Assembly (NCBI GenBank): GCA_016869175.1
Contig: VGEV01000024.1
Location: 1 to 33,787 of the forward strand
Source of the DNA: Alphaproteobacteria bacterium
GTDB lineage: Bacteria; Pseudomonadota; Alphaproteobacteria; GCA-2731375
DNA: 33,787 nt
Direction of reading: 5' to 3'
The position numbers and the translations under genes are program-made. Below, one piece after another: positions 27,420-33,787 of this stretch; the stretch's first letter is position 1; each line of letters begins with the position of its first letter. The notes beneath the pieces are model-generated. The model was not told the DNA's origin and did no database searches. It worked only from the letters and a program-made list of their open reading frames with translations.

Positions 27420-28703
27420 ATGGGACGCATCGATCGACGCGGATTTCTCAAGTTGGCCGGCGCAACGACCTTGGCAGGCGCGGTTGGCGCGCCCTATGTG
27501 GCGCGGGCGCAAGCGGCGCCCAAGGTGGTGATCGTTGGCGGTGGCTTCGGCGGTGCCAGCGCCGCCAAGGCCCTGCGCCGCTGGGCGCCCAGCATCCAGG
27601 TGACGCTGGTCGAGGCCAAGCGCAGCTTCGTCACCTGCCCCTACAGCAACCTGGTGCTGGCGGGTTGGCGCACGATGGAACAGATCACCTTCGGCTATGA
27701 TGGCCTTGCCAAGGCCGGCGTCACCATGGCGCATGACACCGCAACGGCGATCGACGCCGCCGGCAAGACCGTGAGCTTGGCCGGCGGGCAGAGCCTTGCC
27801 TATGACCGGCTGATCGTCTCGCCCGGCATCGACATCAAGTGGGGTGCCATCTCCGGCTATGACGAAGCGGCGGCGCAGAAGATGCCGCATGCCTGGCTGC
27901 CGGGCGAGCAGACCGTACTGCTGCGCAAGCAGCTCGAGGCGATGCCGGACGGCGGCGTGGTGATGATGGCGATCCCGGCCAACCCGTTTCGTTGCCCGCC
28001 CGGCCCCTACGAGCGCATCTCGATGATCGCGGCCTATCTCAAGCAGGCCAAGCCGAAGTCGAAGCTGATCGCGCTCGATGCCAAGGACGCCTTTTCCAAG
28101 AAGCCGCTGTTCGAGGACGGCTGGAAGAAGCTCTATGGCGACATGGTGGAATGGGTGGCGCTGTCGAAGGATGGCCAGGTGAGCAAGGTCGATCCGGCGG
28201 CGATGACGCTGGAAACCCAGCTCGGCACGGTGCACAAGGCAGCGGTCGCCAATGTGATCTGCCCGCATTACGCCGGCCGGATCGCCCGCGACGGCGGCCT
28301 TGCCGACGGTTCCGGCTGGTGTCCGATCGACGCGCGCACGTTCGAATCGAAACTGATCAAGGACATCCACGTGATCGGCGATGCCACCATCGCCGCGCCG
28401 GCGCCGAAGTCCGGCTTCGTTGCCAACAGCATGGGCAAGGTGGCGGCGGCTGCCGCCATCGACATGCTGGCCGGCCGCGAGCCGTCCGCCAAGACCTGGG
28501 TCAATACCTGCTACAGCCACATCGCCAAGGACTATGCCATCTCGGTCGCCGGCGTGTTCAGCGCCGACGCCAATGGCGCGGTGGTGGAGATCAAGGACTC
28601 TGGCGGAGTGAGCCCGCGCGAAGCGGCCGACGAATTCCGCCGGCAGGAGGCGATCTACGCCGATAGCTGGTACGACAGCATTACCAAGGATACCTGGGCC
28701 TAG
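27420..28703 (+). CDS. Flavocytochrome c sulfide dehydrogenase, flavoprotein subunit
   Basis: This 427-residue flavoprotein (FccB/SoxF type) oxidises sulfide to sulfur with covalently bound FAD. It has a Tat signal (RRGFLKLAGATTLAG), an FAD dinucleotide motif VVIVGGGFGGASAAK (36-50) and FVTCPYSN with C73. Removing a 31-residue signal puts C73 at 42, the position of the FAD-linked cysteine in the characterised enzyme. Cysteines in NPFRCPPGPYER and GSGWCPID can form the redox disulfide. A late FAD motif VIGDATIAAPAPKSG and a C-terminal helical domain complete the family layout. It is co-transcribed with the cytochrome subunit (nine-bp gap). Confidence 0.92.
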   Translation: MGRIDRRGFLKLAGATTLAGAVGAPYVARAQAAPKVVIVGGGFGGASAAKALRRWAPSIQVTLVEAKRSFVTCPYSNLVLAGWRTMEQITFGYDGLAKAGVTMAHDTATAIDAAGKTVSLAGGQSLAYDRLIVSPGIDIKWGAISGYDEAAAQKMPHAWLPGEQTVLLRKQLEAMPDGGVVMMAIPANPFRCPPGPYERISMIAAYLKQAKPKSKLIALDAKDAFSKKPLFEDGWKKLYGDMVEWVALSKDGQVSKVDPAAMTLETQLGTVHKAAVANVICPHYAGRIARDGGLADGSGWCPIDARTFESKLIKDIHVIGDATIAAPAPKSGFVANSMGKVAAAAAIDMLAGREPSAKTWVNTCYSHIAKDYAISVAGVFSADANGAVVEIKDSGGVSPREAADEFRRQEAIYADSWYDSITKDTWA

Positions 28704-28715
28704 GCTGCGCGGCGT

Positions 28716-28721
28716 TTGACG
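28716..28721 (+). promoter_or_regulatory. Candidate -35 box ahead of the amidase gene
   Basis: TTGACG lies 74 bp before the amidase ATG in the 91-bp gap after the flavocytochrome gene. No matching -10 hexamer is obvious 16-18 bp downstream, so this is weak support for a separate amidase promoter. Confidence 0.25.
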
Positions 28722-28794
28722 GGCGGCGGCGGACGGTCGAGCGACGCGAGCCGCCCGTTCGCCATGGCGGCGCCAGCAACGAATGGGGGAAAAC

Positions 28795-30192
28795 ATGGCA
28801 GTGGCCGATTTGGCCTTCCGGCCGATGCACGAACTGATGCCGGCGATCGGCGAGGGGCGGTTGTCGCCCATCGCCGTGACCGAGTCCTGCCTGGACCGCA
28901 TCCAGCGCTTCGACGGCAAGCTGCATGCCTTCGTCGCGGTCTATGCCAAGGACGCGCGGCTGGCCGCCGAGGCGGCCGACAAGGCGATCCGCTCGGGTCA
29001 TCGGATCGGCCCGCTGCATGGGCTGCCGATCGCCTTCAAGGACCTGGTCGACCTCGAGGGCCGCGTCACCACGGGCGGCTCGCGTTACTGGGAAAAGCGC
29101 GTCTCGCCCGTGACGGCAACGCTGGCCCGCAAGGCCATCGCCGCCGGCATGATCGTCATCGGCAAGACGCATACGGTGGAGTTCGCCTTCGGCAGTTGGG
29201 GTACCAATGAGCATCTCGGCGCGCCCTGGAACCCGTGGGACGACAAGCTGCAGCGCACCCCGGGCGGTTCGTCCTCCGGTTCCGGCGTGGCGGTCGGCGC
29301 CGGGCTGGTCCCGGCCGCCATCGGTACCGACACCGGCGGCTCGGTGCGCGTGCCGGCCGCCTGGTGCGGCCATGTCGGCCTGAAGGTAACGATCGGCCGC
29401 ATTTCGACCTATGGCGTGCTGCCGCTGTCCACCACGCTCGACACGCCGGGCCCGATGGTGCACAGCGTCGAGGATGCCGCGATCCTGCTCGAGCTGTTCC
29501 AAGGCCCGGACGAGAACGATCCGCAGACCCTGCGGCTGCCGCGAGCGGATGCGCTGAGCGGGTTGAAACGCGGGGTGCGCGGGCTGCGCCTGGCGCGCAT
29601 GCCGGCGGCTGAGCGCCAGGGCTGCGAGCCGGAAGTGCTGGCGGCCTATGACGCCTCGCTGGAGAAATTGGCGGCGCTGGGCGCGGAAATCGTCGAGGCG
29701 CGTCTGCCCAGCTCGCTGGCCGATTATGCCGCCGCCACCGGGCGCATCATCAGTTCCGAGGGCTACCGTTTTCTGGCCGAGCTGGTCGACAACATGAACC
29801 TGCCGCTGGATTCGGCGGTTCGCCCGCGCGTGCTCGCGGGCAAGGGCGTCAGCGCCAGGGACTACCTGTTGACGATGGCCGAGCGCGACGCGCGCAAGCG
29901 CGCCTACCTGGCCGCCATGGCCGGCATCGACGCCCTGCTGACGCCGACATGCCAGACGGTCGCCATTCCCCTGACATCGGTCGACCAGGGCAAGACCGCG
30001 GCCTATTTCACCCGACCGGTCAACTATCTGGAACAATGCGCGCTCAGCCTGCCCAACGGCTTTACCGCCGGCGGGTTGCCGACCGCCTTGCAGGTCGTTG
30101 CCCGCGGCGGCGACGAGGCGATGGCCTTGCGCATCGGCTGGGCGTACGAGCAGGCCACCGACTGGCATCGGCGCCGGCCCCCGGGGCTGTAG
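28795..30192 (+). CDS. Amidase signature family hydrolase
   Basis: This 465-residue enzyme belongs to the Ser-cisSer-Lys amidase family and hydrolyses a carbon-nitrogen amide bond; relatives include GatA and fatty or aryl amide hydrolases. The triad is visible: K82 in PIAFKDLVDLEG, cis-Ser S159 in TPGGSSSGSGVA and nucleophile S183 in GTDTGGSVRVPAAW. A late NGFTAGGLPTALQVV is the usual C-terminal motif. No gatB or gatC is nearby and there is no signal peptide, so a cytoplasmic catabolic amidase is likely. The ATG at 28795 is chosen over the in-frame ATG at 28783 because GGGGGA lies directly ahead of it. Confidence 0.92.
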   Translation: MAVADLAFRPMHELMPAIGEGRLSPIAVTESCLDRIQRFDGKLHAFVAVYAKDARLAAEAADKAIRSGHRIGPLHGLPIAFKDLVDLEGRVTTGGSRYWEKRVSPVTATLARKAIAAGMIVIGKTHTVEFAFGSWGTNEHLGAPWNPWDDKLQRTPGGSSSGSGVAVGAGLVPAAIGTDTGGSVRVPAAWCGHVGLKVTIGRISTYGVLPLSTTLDTPGPMVHSVEDAAILLELFQGPDENDPQTLRLPRADALSGLKRGVRGLRLARMPAAERQGCEPEVLAAYDASLEKLAALGAEIVEARLPSSLADYAAATGRIISSEGYRFLAELVDNMNLPLDSAVRPRVLAGKGVSARDYLLTMAERDARKRAYLAAMAGIDALLTPTCQTVAIPLTSVDQGKTAAYFTRPVNYLEQCALSLPNGFTAGGLPTALQVVARGGDEAMALRIGWAYEQATDWHRRRPPGL

Positions 30193-30210
30193 GATCGAGG
30201 CCGCGGTTTC

Positions 30211-30226
30211 TAACGAGCGCTCGGTA
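30211..30226. promoter_or_regulatory. Probable TetR-type operator upstream of the monooxygenase/P450/TetR genes
   Basis: TAACGAGCGCTCGGTA is a 16-bp palindrome with seven of eight pairs matching. Its core CGAGCGCTCG and outer A/T bases are the style of TetR-family operators. It ends seven bases before a perfect -35 hexamer (30233-30238), upstream of the LLM oxidoreductase start at 30298. A TetR gene ends the same run of genes, so self-regulation is a natural inference. Confidence 0.55.
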
Positions 30227-30232
30227 GATTTC

Positions 30233-30238
30233 TTGACA
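30233..30238 (+). promoter_or_regulatory. -35 box of the monooxygenase/P450 promoter
   Basis: A perfect TTGACA lies 60 bp before the start of the LLM oxidoreductase gene and just downstream of the TetR-like palindrome. The expected -10 region (about 30256-30262) is GC-rich and unconvincing, as is common in such genomes. Confidence 0.45.
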
Positions 30239-30297
30239 ATCGCGCGCCCGGGGGCAAGGCTCGCTCTGGCCGCCGGGGCGGGCCGCGGGAGAGCAAC

Positions 30298-31413
30298 ATG
30301 CATGTCGGAATGAGCGCCTTTTTCCAGAACGTCGTGCCGGGCATGAGCGACCGCGAGGTCTATGTGCACGAGGTCGGCCTGGCCGACATGGCCGAACCGC
30401 TGGGCTTCGACAGCATTTGGTCGGCGGAGCATCATTTCGACAACTACACCATGTGCCCCAATGTGCTGCAGTTCCTGACCTACATGGCCGGGCGCACCAG
30501 GCGCGTGGGGCTCGGCTCGATGGTGGTGGTGATCCCCTGGCATGATCCGCTGCGCGTGGCGGAGGAAGTCGCGGTGCTCGACCACCTGTCCGGCGGCCGC
30601 GTCATCCTGGGCATCGGCCGTGGCCTCGGCCGCATCGAGTTCAACAATTTCCGCCTCAACATGGGCGAGAGCCGCGAACGCTTTGTCGAGTACGCCGAAG
30701 CGATCCAAATGGGGCTGGAAAAGGGCTTTGTCGAATACGACGGCAAGTTCTTGCGCCAGCCGCGCGCACAGATCCGTCCGTTTCCGTTCAAGAGCTTCAA
30801 GGGACGCATGTACGCCGCCGCGGTGTCGCCCGAATCGGCCCGCATCATGGCCCGGCTGGGCATCGGCATCCTGATCATCGCGCAGAAGCCGTGGGACAAG
30901 ACCGAGGCGGAAGTGCGCATGTACAACGACATCTACCGCGAGATGCATGCCGGCGCCGAACCACCCAAGCCGATCATCGCCAGTTTCGTTGCGGTCAACG
31001 AGGACGCCGCGCTGGCCAAGGACATGCTGGAGAAATACATCCGGCGTTACTCCCGCTCGGCGCTGGAACACTACGAGTTCCACAACGAGGGATTGGCCGA
31101 CATCAAGGGCTACGAGTACTACGCCGGGCTGGCCAAGAACATCAACAAGCACGGCGTCGAGACGTTCGTGAACTTCCTGGCGGATCTGCAGGTCTATGGC
31201 ACGCCGGACCAAGTTTATGCCCGCATGGCGGACTATCAGAAACGCGTGAACGCCGGCGGCTATCTCTGCATGTTCAGCTATGGCGGCATGCCGCATGCGC
31301 TGGCCCGGCAAAACATGCTGCTGTTCGCCGACAAGGTGCTGCCGCGCCTGAAGGCGTTGGCGGTCGACGAAGTGATCGGTGCCGGCAAGCCGTTGTCGAT
31401 CGCCGCCGAATAG
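30298..31413 (+). CDS. LLM-class flavin-dependent oxidoreductase (luciferase-like monooxygenase)
   Basis: This 371-residue TIM-barrel protein belongs to the bacterial luciferase-like family, which uses reduced FMN or F420 to oxidise small molecules. It shows GFDSIWSAEHHFDNY, VGLGSMVVVIPWHDPLRVAE, LDHLSGGRVILGIGRGLGR and ESRERFVEYAEAI in order, the standard signature series. GGGAGAG precedes the ATG by about five bases. It starts a probable operon with the P450 and TetR genes, 22 bp and 77 bp apart. Its flavin reductase is not adjacent. The substrate is unknown; some relatives cleave C-N or C-S bonds. Confidence 0.9.
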   Translation: MHVGMSAFFQNVVPGMSDREVYVHEVGLADMAEPLGFDSIWSAEHHFDNYTMCPNVLQFLTYMAGRTRRVGLGSMVVVIPWHDPLRVAEEVAVLDHLSGGRVILGIGRGLGRIEFNNFRLNMGESRERFVEYAEAIQMGLEKGFVEYDGKFLRQPRAQIRPFPFKSFKGRMYAAAVSPESARIMARLGIGILIIAQKPWDKTEAEVRMYNDIYREMHAGAEPPKPIIASFVAVNEDAALAKDMLEKYIRRYSRSALEHYEFHNEGLADIKGYEYYAGLAKNINKHGVETFVNFLADLQVYGTPDQVYARMADYQKRVNAGGYLCMFSYGGMPHALARQNMLLFADKVLPRLKALAVDEVIGAGKPLSIAAE

Positions 31414-31435
31414 GGCGTCGCGGGGAGGACGCGCG

Positions 31436-32698
31436 ATGGATCGCGAGACACCCACGGCGGCGCGGTCGGCCGGCAAGCCGAGTTGCCCGTTCGACAGCAC
31501 GGCGCCCGGCTTCGCCGCCGATCCCTATCCCACCTATCGCCGCCTGCGCGAGCACGCGCCCATCGTCTGGAGCGAGGAACTCAAGGGCTGGCTGGTGACC
31601 GGCTACGACACCGCCCAACAAGTGCTGAAGCACGATCATGCGTCGGTCGAGAAACTGGCGCCCTACATGGCGCATATCTCGGAGGAGGAACGGCGCGAGG
31701 TGGCGCCGGTCAACCGCCTTCTGGCCGACTGGATGGTGTTCAACGATCCGCCCAGGCACAGCCGGTTGCGCGCCACTTTCGGGCGCGCCTTTCTTCCGCA
31801 TGAGGTGGAGCGGATGCGGCCGCGCGTGCGCCGGGTGGTGTCGGGGCTGATCGACGTCCTGAAGGGCCGCGAGGAGATCGAGTTCATTCGGGACTTCGCC
31901 TTTCCCTTGCCGGCCTACGTGATCACCGACCTGTTCGGCATCGCGCAGCGGGAAGCTCCGCTCTTGCGCGACTGGTCGAACGATCTCGCGCGTTTCGTGT
32001 TCCGTGCGCCGGCCAGCCGCGAGCGCAACCGACGCGCCTCGGCAGCGGCGGTCGAGATGAGCGCATTCTTCCGCCGGCATGTCGAGGCAAGGCGCGGCCA
32101 GCCGCCGCAAGGCGACCTGATGGACTTGCTGTTGCAGGCGAGCGAGGGGCCGGACGCGCTGAGCCTGGACGAACTCAACGCCACGCTCGTCTTCCTGCTG
32201 TTCGCCGGCCATGAAACGACCATGAACCTGCTCGCCAATGGCCTTTACTGGCTGTTGCGCAGGCCGGCGGCGATGGCCCGGCTCAAGGCCGAACCGGCAC
32301 TGGTGACGCGGGCGGTGGAGGAGTTCCTGCGGTTCGAGGGGCCGGCGCATACCATGGTGCGGCTGGCGGCCGTCGACTTCGCGGTCGCCGGGCAGGCGAT
32401 CGCCAAGGGTGAGCGGCTGTTCATCAGCCTGGGCGCCGCCGACCGTGATCCGGCCCGCTTCGCCGACGCGGAGAACCTGGACATCGCCCGCCGCGGCAAC
32501 CAGCACATCGCCTTTGGCTTCGGCATACATTTCTGCCTGGGCGCGCCGCTGGCGCGCCTGGAGGCGCAGGAGGCCTTCGGGCAGTTGCTGCGCCGCTTTG
32601 CCTCGTTCGAGATGACGGGCGGCGAACCGGAATGGCACGAGGGCCTGGTGGTGCGCGGCATGCGCTCCCTGCCGCTCAAGGTGCGCATTGCCGACTGA
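31436..32698 (+). CDS. Cytochrome P450
   Basis: This 420-residue soluble bacterial P450 inserts oxygen into an organic substrate using heme and electrons from ferredoxin partners. The I-helix oxygen-activation motif is LLFAGHETTMN (258-262 core), the K-helix ExxR is E296-R299 in EEFLRFEG, and the heme-ligand cysteine is C367 in FGFGIHFCLGAPLAR. All are intact. No ferredoxin or reductase gene is in the window, so it relies on redox partners encoded elsewhere. The ATG at 31436 has GGGGAGG about eight bases upstream; the open frame before it overlaps the end of the LLM gene. It is probably co-transcribed with the LLM oxidoreductase and controlled by the TetR gene that follows. Confidence 0.95.
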   Translation: MDRETPTAARSAGKPSCPFDSTAPGFAADPYPTYRRLREHAPIVWSEELKGWLVTGYDTAQQVLKHDHASVEKLAPYMAHISEEERREVAPVNRLLADWMVFNDPPRHSRLRATFGRAFLPHEVERMRPRVRRVVSGLIDVLKGREEIEFIRDFAFPLPAYVITDLFGIAQREAPLLRDWSNDLARFVFRAPASRERNRRASAAAVEMSAFFRRHVEARRGQPPQGDLMDLLLQASEGPDALSLDELNATLVFLLFAGHETTMNLLANGLYWLLRRPAAMARLKAEPALVTRAVEEFLRFEGPAHTMVRLAAVDFAVAGQAIAKGERLFISLGAADRDPARFADAENLDIARRGNQHIAFGFGIHFCLGAPLARLEAQEAFGQLLRRFASFEMTGGEPEWHEGLVVRGMRSLPLKVRIAD

Positions 32699-32725
32699 GC
32701 GCGATGGCGCGGGCGGCGGAGGGCC

Positions 32726-32791
32726 GCGCTGCCGCGCGGCACCCCCGGCCAGATCCAGCGCCACGAGGTGGAGAAGTGGCTGAAGGCGTGA
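32726..32791 (+). pseudogene. C-terminal remnant of an acyl-CoA synthetase
   Basis: This frame reads ALPRGTPGQIQRHEVEKWLK, one more Ala, then stop. It closely resembles the last residues of AMP-dependent acyl-CoA synthetases, whose conserved end is LPRTPTGKIQR followed by a charged helix. The catalytic lysine of that motif is glutamine here. The upstream sequence (32699-32725) does not continue the family, so only the tail survives, probably after a deletion. Its stop overlaps a GTG (GTGA) at the TetR start region, the arrangement of an operon. Twenty-one residues are little to go on. Confidence 0.5.
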
Positions 32792-33438
32792 GCATCCGCC
32801 CCAGGAACGGCAAGGGCGAGGCGGCGACCGCCGCCTTCGGGCAGGCCAAGCCCGGCAAGTCGGCCGCCACCCGTCAGCGCATCCTGGACGTCGCCGCCGC
32901 CACCTTCCTGCGCAAGGGTTACGCGGCCACCACCCTCAACGACATCGCCAAGGCTTCCCGCTTGCGCGCCGCCAGCCTCTACTACCATTTCGACAGCAAG
33001 GAGCAGTTGCTCGACGTCGTGCTGCTGACCGGCGTCGAGCGGCTGTTCCAGGCGGTGCGCCAGGCCGTGGAAGCCGTGCCGCCGGAAGCGAACCGCCTGG
33101 CCCGGGTGGAAGCCGCGATCGGCGCGCATCTTGCCGTGCTGATCGAGGGCGGTGACTACACCTCGTGCGCCATGCGCATCTTCGGCCAACTGCCCCCTGC
33201 CGTGCAGCGCCGGCAGATGCCGCGGCGCGAGGCGTATGGCGAATACTGGCGGACCTTGCTGGCGGACGCGGCGGCGGCGGGCGAACTGCGTCCGGACCTC
33301 GACCTCAGTCTCGCGCGCATGTTCCTGTTCGGCGCACTCAATTGGACGCCCGAGTGGTTCAAACGCGGCCGCGGCGCCACTGCCGCCGCCGCCCGGCAGC
33401 TGTCGCGGCTGTTCCTCGCGGGCCTGGCCCGCGACTAG
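32776..33438 (+). CDS. TetR/AcrR family transcriptional regulator
   Basis: The product is 220 residues. The N-terminal helix-turn-helix domain has TRQRILDVAAATFLRKGYA and the recognition part LNDIAKASRLRAASLYYHFD, which is the TetR signature; the C-terminal part is a helical ligand-binding domain. The start is uncertain. GTG at 32776 has GAGG seven bases upstream and is preferred; GTG at 32788 overlaps the stop of the CoA-ligase remnant. The open frame further upstream is a shadow of the P450 gene. It probably represses the LLM-P450 operon through the palindrome at 30211-30226. Repeat copy B begins eight bases after its stop. Confidence 0.88.
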   Translation: MAEGVSIRPRNGKGEAATAAFGQAKPGKSAATRQRILDVAAATFLRKGYAATTLNDIAKASRLRAASLYYHFDSKEQLLDVVLLTGVERLFQAVRQAVEAVPPEANRLARVEAAIGAHLAVLIEGGDYTSCAMRIFGQLPPAVQRRQMPRREAYGEYWRTLLADAAAAGELRPDLDLSLARMFLFGALNWTPEWFKRGRGATAAAARQLSRLFLAGLARD

Positions 33439-33445
33439 CACGGCT

Positions 33446-33577
33446 TCCGATCGGATGGCATCGCGATCCGCGAGCCGTCGGATCGGCGCCCACCGCGCCG
33501 CCGGCATGGTTGCGGGGGCAATGGCTTCGCTTCAAACCGAACCGGCCGGTTCGATTGCAACGGAAATTGTCCCTAGT
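33446..33577. repeat. Two-hairpin intergenic repeat, copy B
   Basis: This 132-bp copy aligns along its full length with 26925-27053, and flanks differ on both sides. The first palindrome pairs 33447-33459 with 33474-33486 (13 bp, one mismatch at the same central place as copy A plus one G-T pair). The second is a perfect 16-bp palindrome CGAACCGGCCGGTTCG at 33538-33553, extended by further pairs. The element begins just after the tetR stop and its far end supplies the stop codon of a thioesterase remnant on the minus strand. Confidence 0.8.
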
Positions 33578-33662
33578 TTCTCGCCGGCAGCACGAGCTGG
33601 GTCTGCGTGACCAGTACCGCGAGGCGGCCGTCGGCGCGGGCGATGCGGGTCTGCCAGACCAT
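33573..33662 (-). pseudogene. C-terminal remnant of a hotdog-fold thioesterase
   Basis: On the minus strand this reads MVWQTRIARADGRLAVLV, then TQTQLVLPARN and stop. The pattern WQTRI-x-x-x-x-GRL-x-x-x-VTQTQLVL is typical of the C-terminal strand pair of PaaI-type acyl-CoA thioesterases. Upstream (above about 33662) the frame hits a TGA within 24 bases and the homology ends, so only the tail remains. The terminal TAG lies inside the repeat copy B, which may have been inserted at the gene's end. It is short, so the family call is moderate. Confidence 0.5.
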
Positions 33663-33706
33663 CGGACACCTCGAAGAACCCCATCATTGACGACGAAGCA
33701 TCGCCG

Positions 33707-33787
33707 ATGAGGGCATGGCCTGCGGCCCAGCCTGCGGATTGGGTGCTGTGGCGGGGTCTATTTGGTCTGCGGTGGCGTGTCGATGCA
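33707..33787 (+). other. Open frame running off the right edge, unidentified
   Basis: From an ATG at 33707 the frame is open for 27 codons to the window end. It is Trp-rich (MRAWPAAQPADWVLW) and I do not recognise it. There is no good ribosome site. The minus strand is also open across part of this stretch. It may be the start of a gene or chance; the stretch from about 33665 does not match its neighbours and could be part of another mobile element. Confidence 0.15.

Noticed and set aside
28681-31500. 939-codon minus-strand open frame opposite the amidase and LLM genes
   Set aside because: It is the antisense shadow of two genes with intact catalytic signatures; composition is repetitive and His/Arg/Gln-rich.

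Overview
The window is GC-rich chromosomal DNA with dense codon-biased reading frames. It looks like an alphaproteobacterium, probably Rhodospirillales or a close relative. I base this on the serC type, the serC-serA-hisZ-purA run, and the priA / transaldolase / DUF484 / xerC block, which are familiar alphaproteobacterial arrangements. Genus cannot be fixed from the sequence alone. No rRNA, tRNA or CRISPR was seen.

Layout. (1) 1-601: the end of an IS3-type insertion sequence (transposase start on the minus strand) next to a HEPN-like gene broken by a one-base frameshift. (2) 625-5841, minus strand: a biosynthetic operon serC-serA-hisZ-purA (serine, histidine regulation, AMP). (3) 6017-13674: an uncharacterised metabolic cluster in two divergent halves. 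It holds two class V aminotransferase-fold enzymes, a DHDPS/NAL-family lyase, an isopropylmalate-dehydrogenase-like enzyme, an SMP-30 lactonase-like protein, an MFS transporter and a short isopropylmalate-synthase-like DRE-TIM enzyme. (4) 13679-18265: housekeeping block priA (minus), then transaldolase, DUF484 protein and xerC (plus). (5) 18262-19800: an MFS transporter (minus) and a 77-residue membrane protein. (6) 19807-22381, minus: a two-subunit N,N-dimethylformamidase-like enzyme. (7) 22515-28703, plus: sulfur oxidation genes soxY-soxZ-soxB-soxC-soxD and a flavocytochrome c sulfide dehydrogenase pair; soxX and soxA are not in the window. (8) 28795-33438, plus: an amidase, then an LLM-class flavin monooxygenase, a cytochrome P450 and a TetR regulator, with a TetR-like palindrome ahead of the last three. 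(9) 33439-33787: a repeat copy, a thioesterase gene remnant and an unidentified edge.

How it fits together. The Sox proteins and flavocytochrome c would oxidise reduced sulfur in the periplasm and pass electrons to c-type cytochromes. The formamidase-like pair, amidase, monooxygenase and P450 suggest use of amides and other organic substrates. The 6-13.7 kb cluster has the parts of a catabolic or chain-extension route (import, lactone opening, C-C bond making or breaking, oxidative decarboxylation, PLP chemistry), but its substrate cannot be read from sequence.

Most unusual items: a roughly 130-bp two-hairpin repeat present twice (26925-27053 and 33446-33577, about 80% identical by hand alignment); eroded gene ends around the TetR gene (a CoA-ligase tail overlapping its start, and a thioesterase tail ending inside the repeat); and the uncharacterised metabolic cluster.
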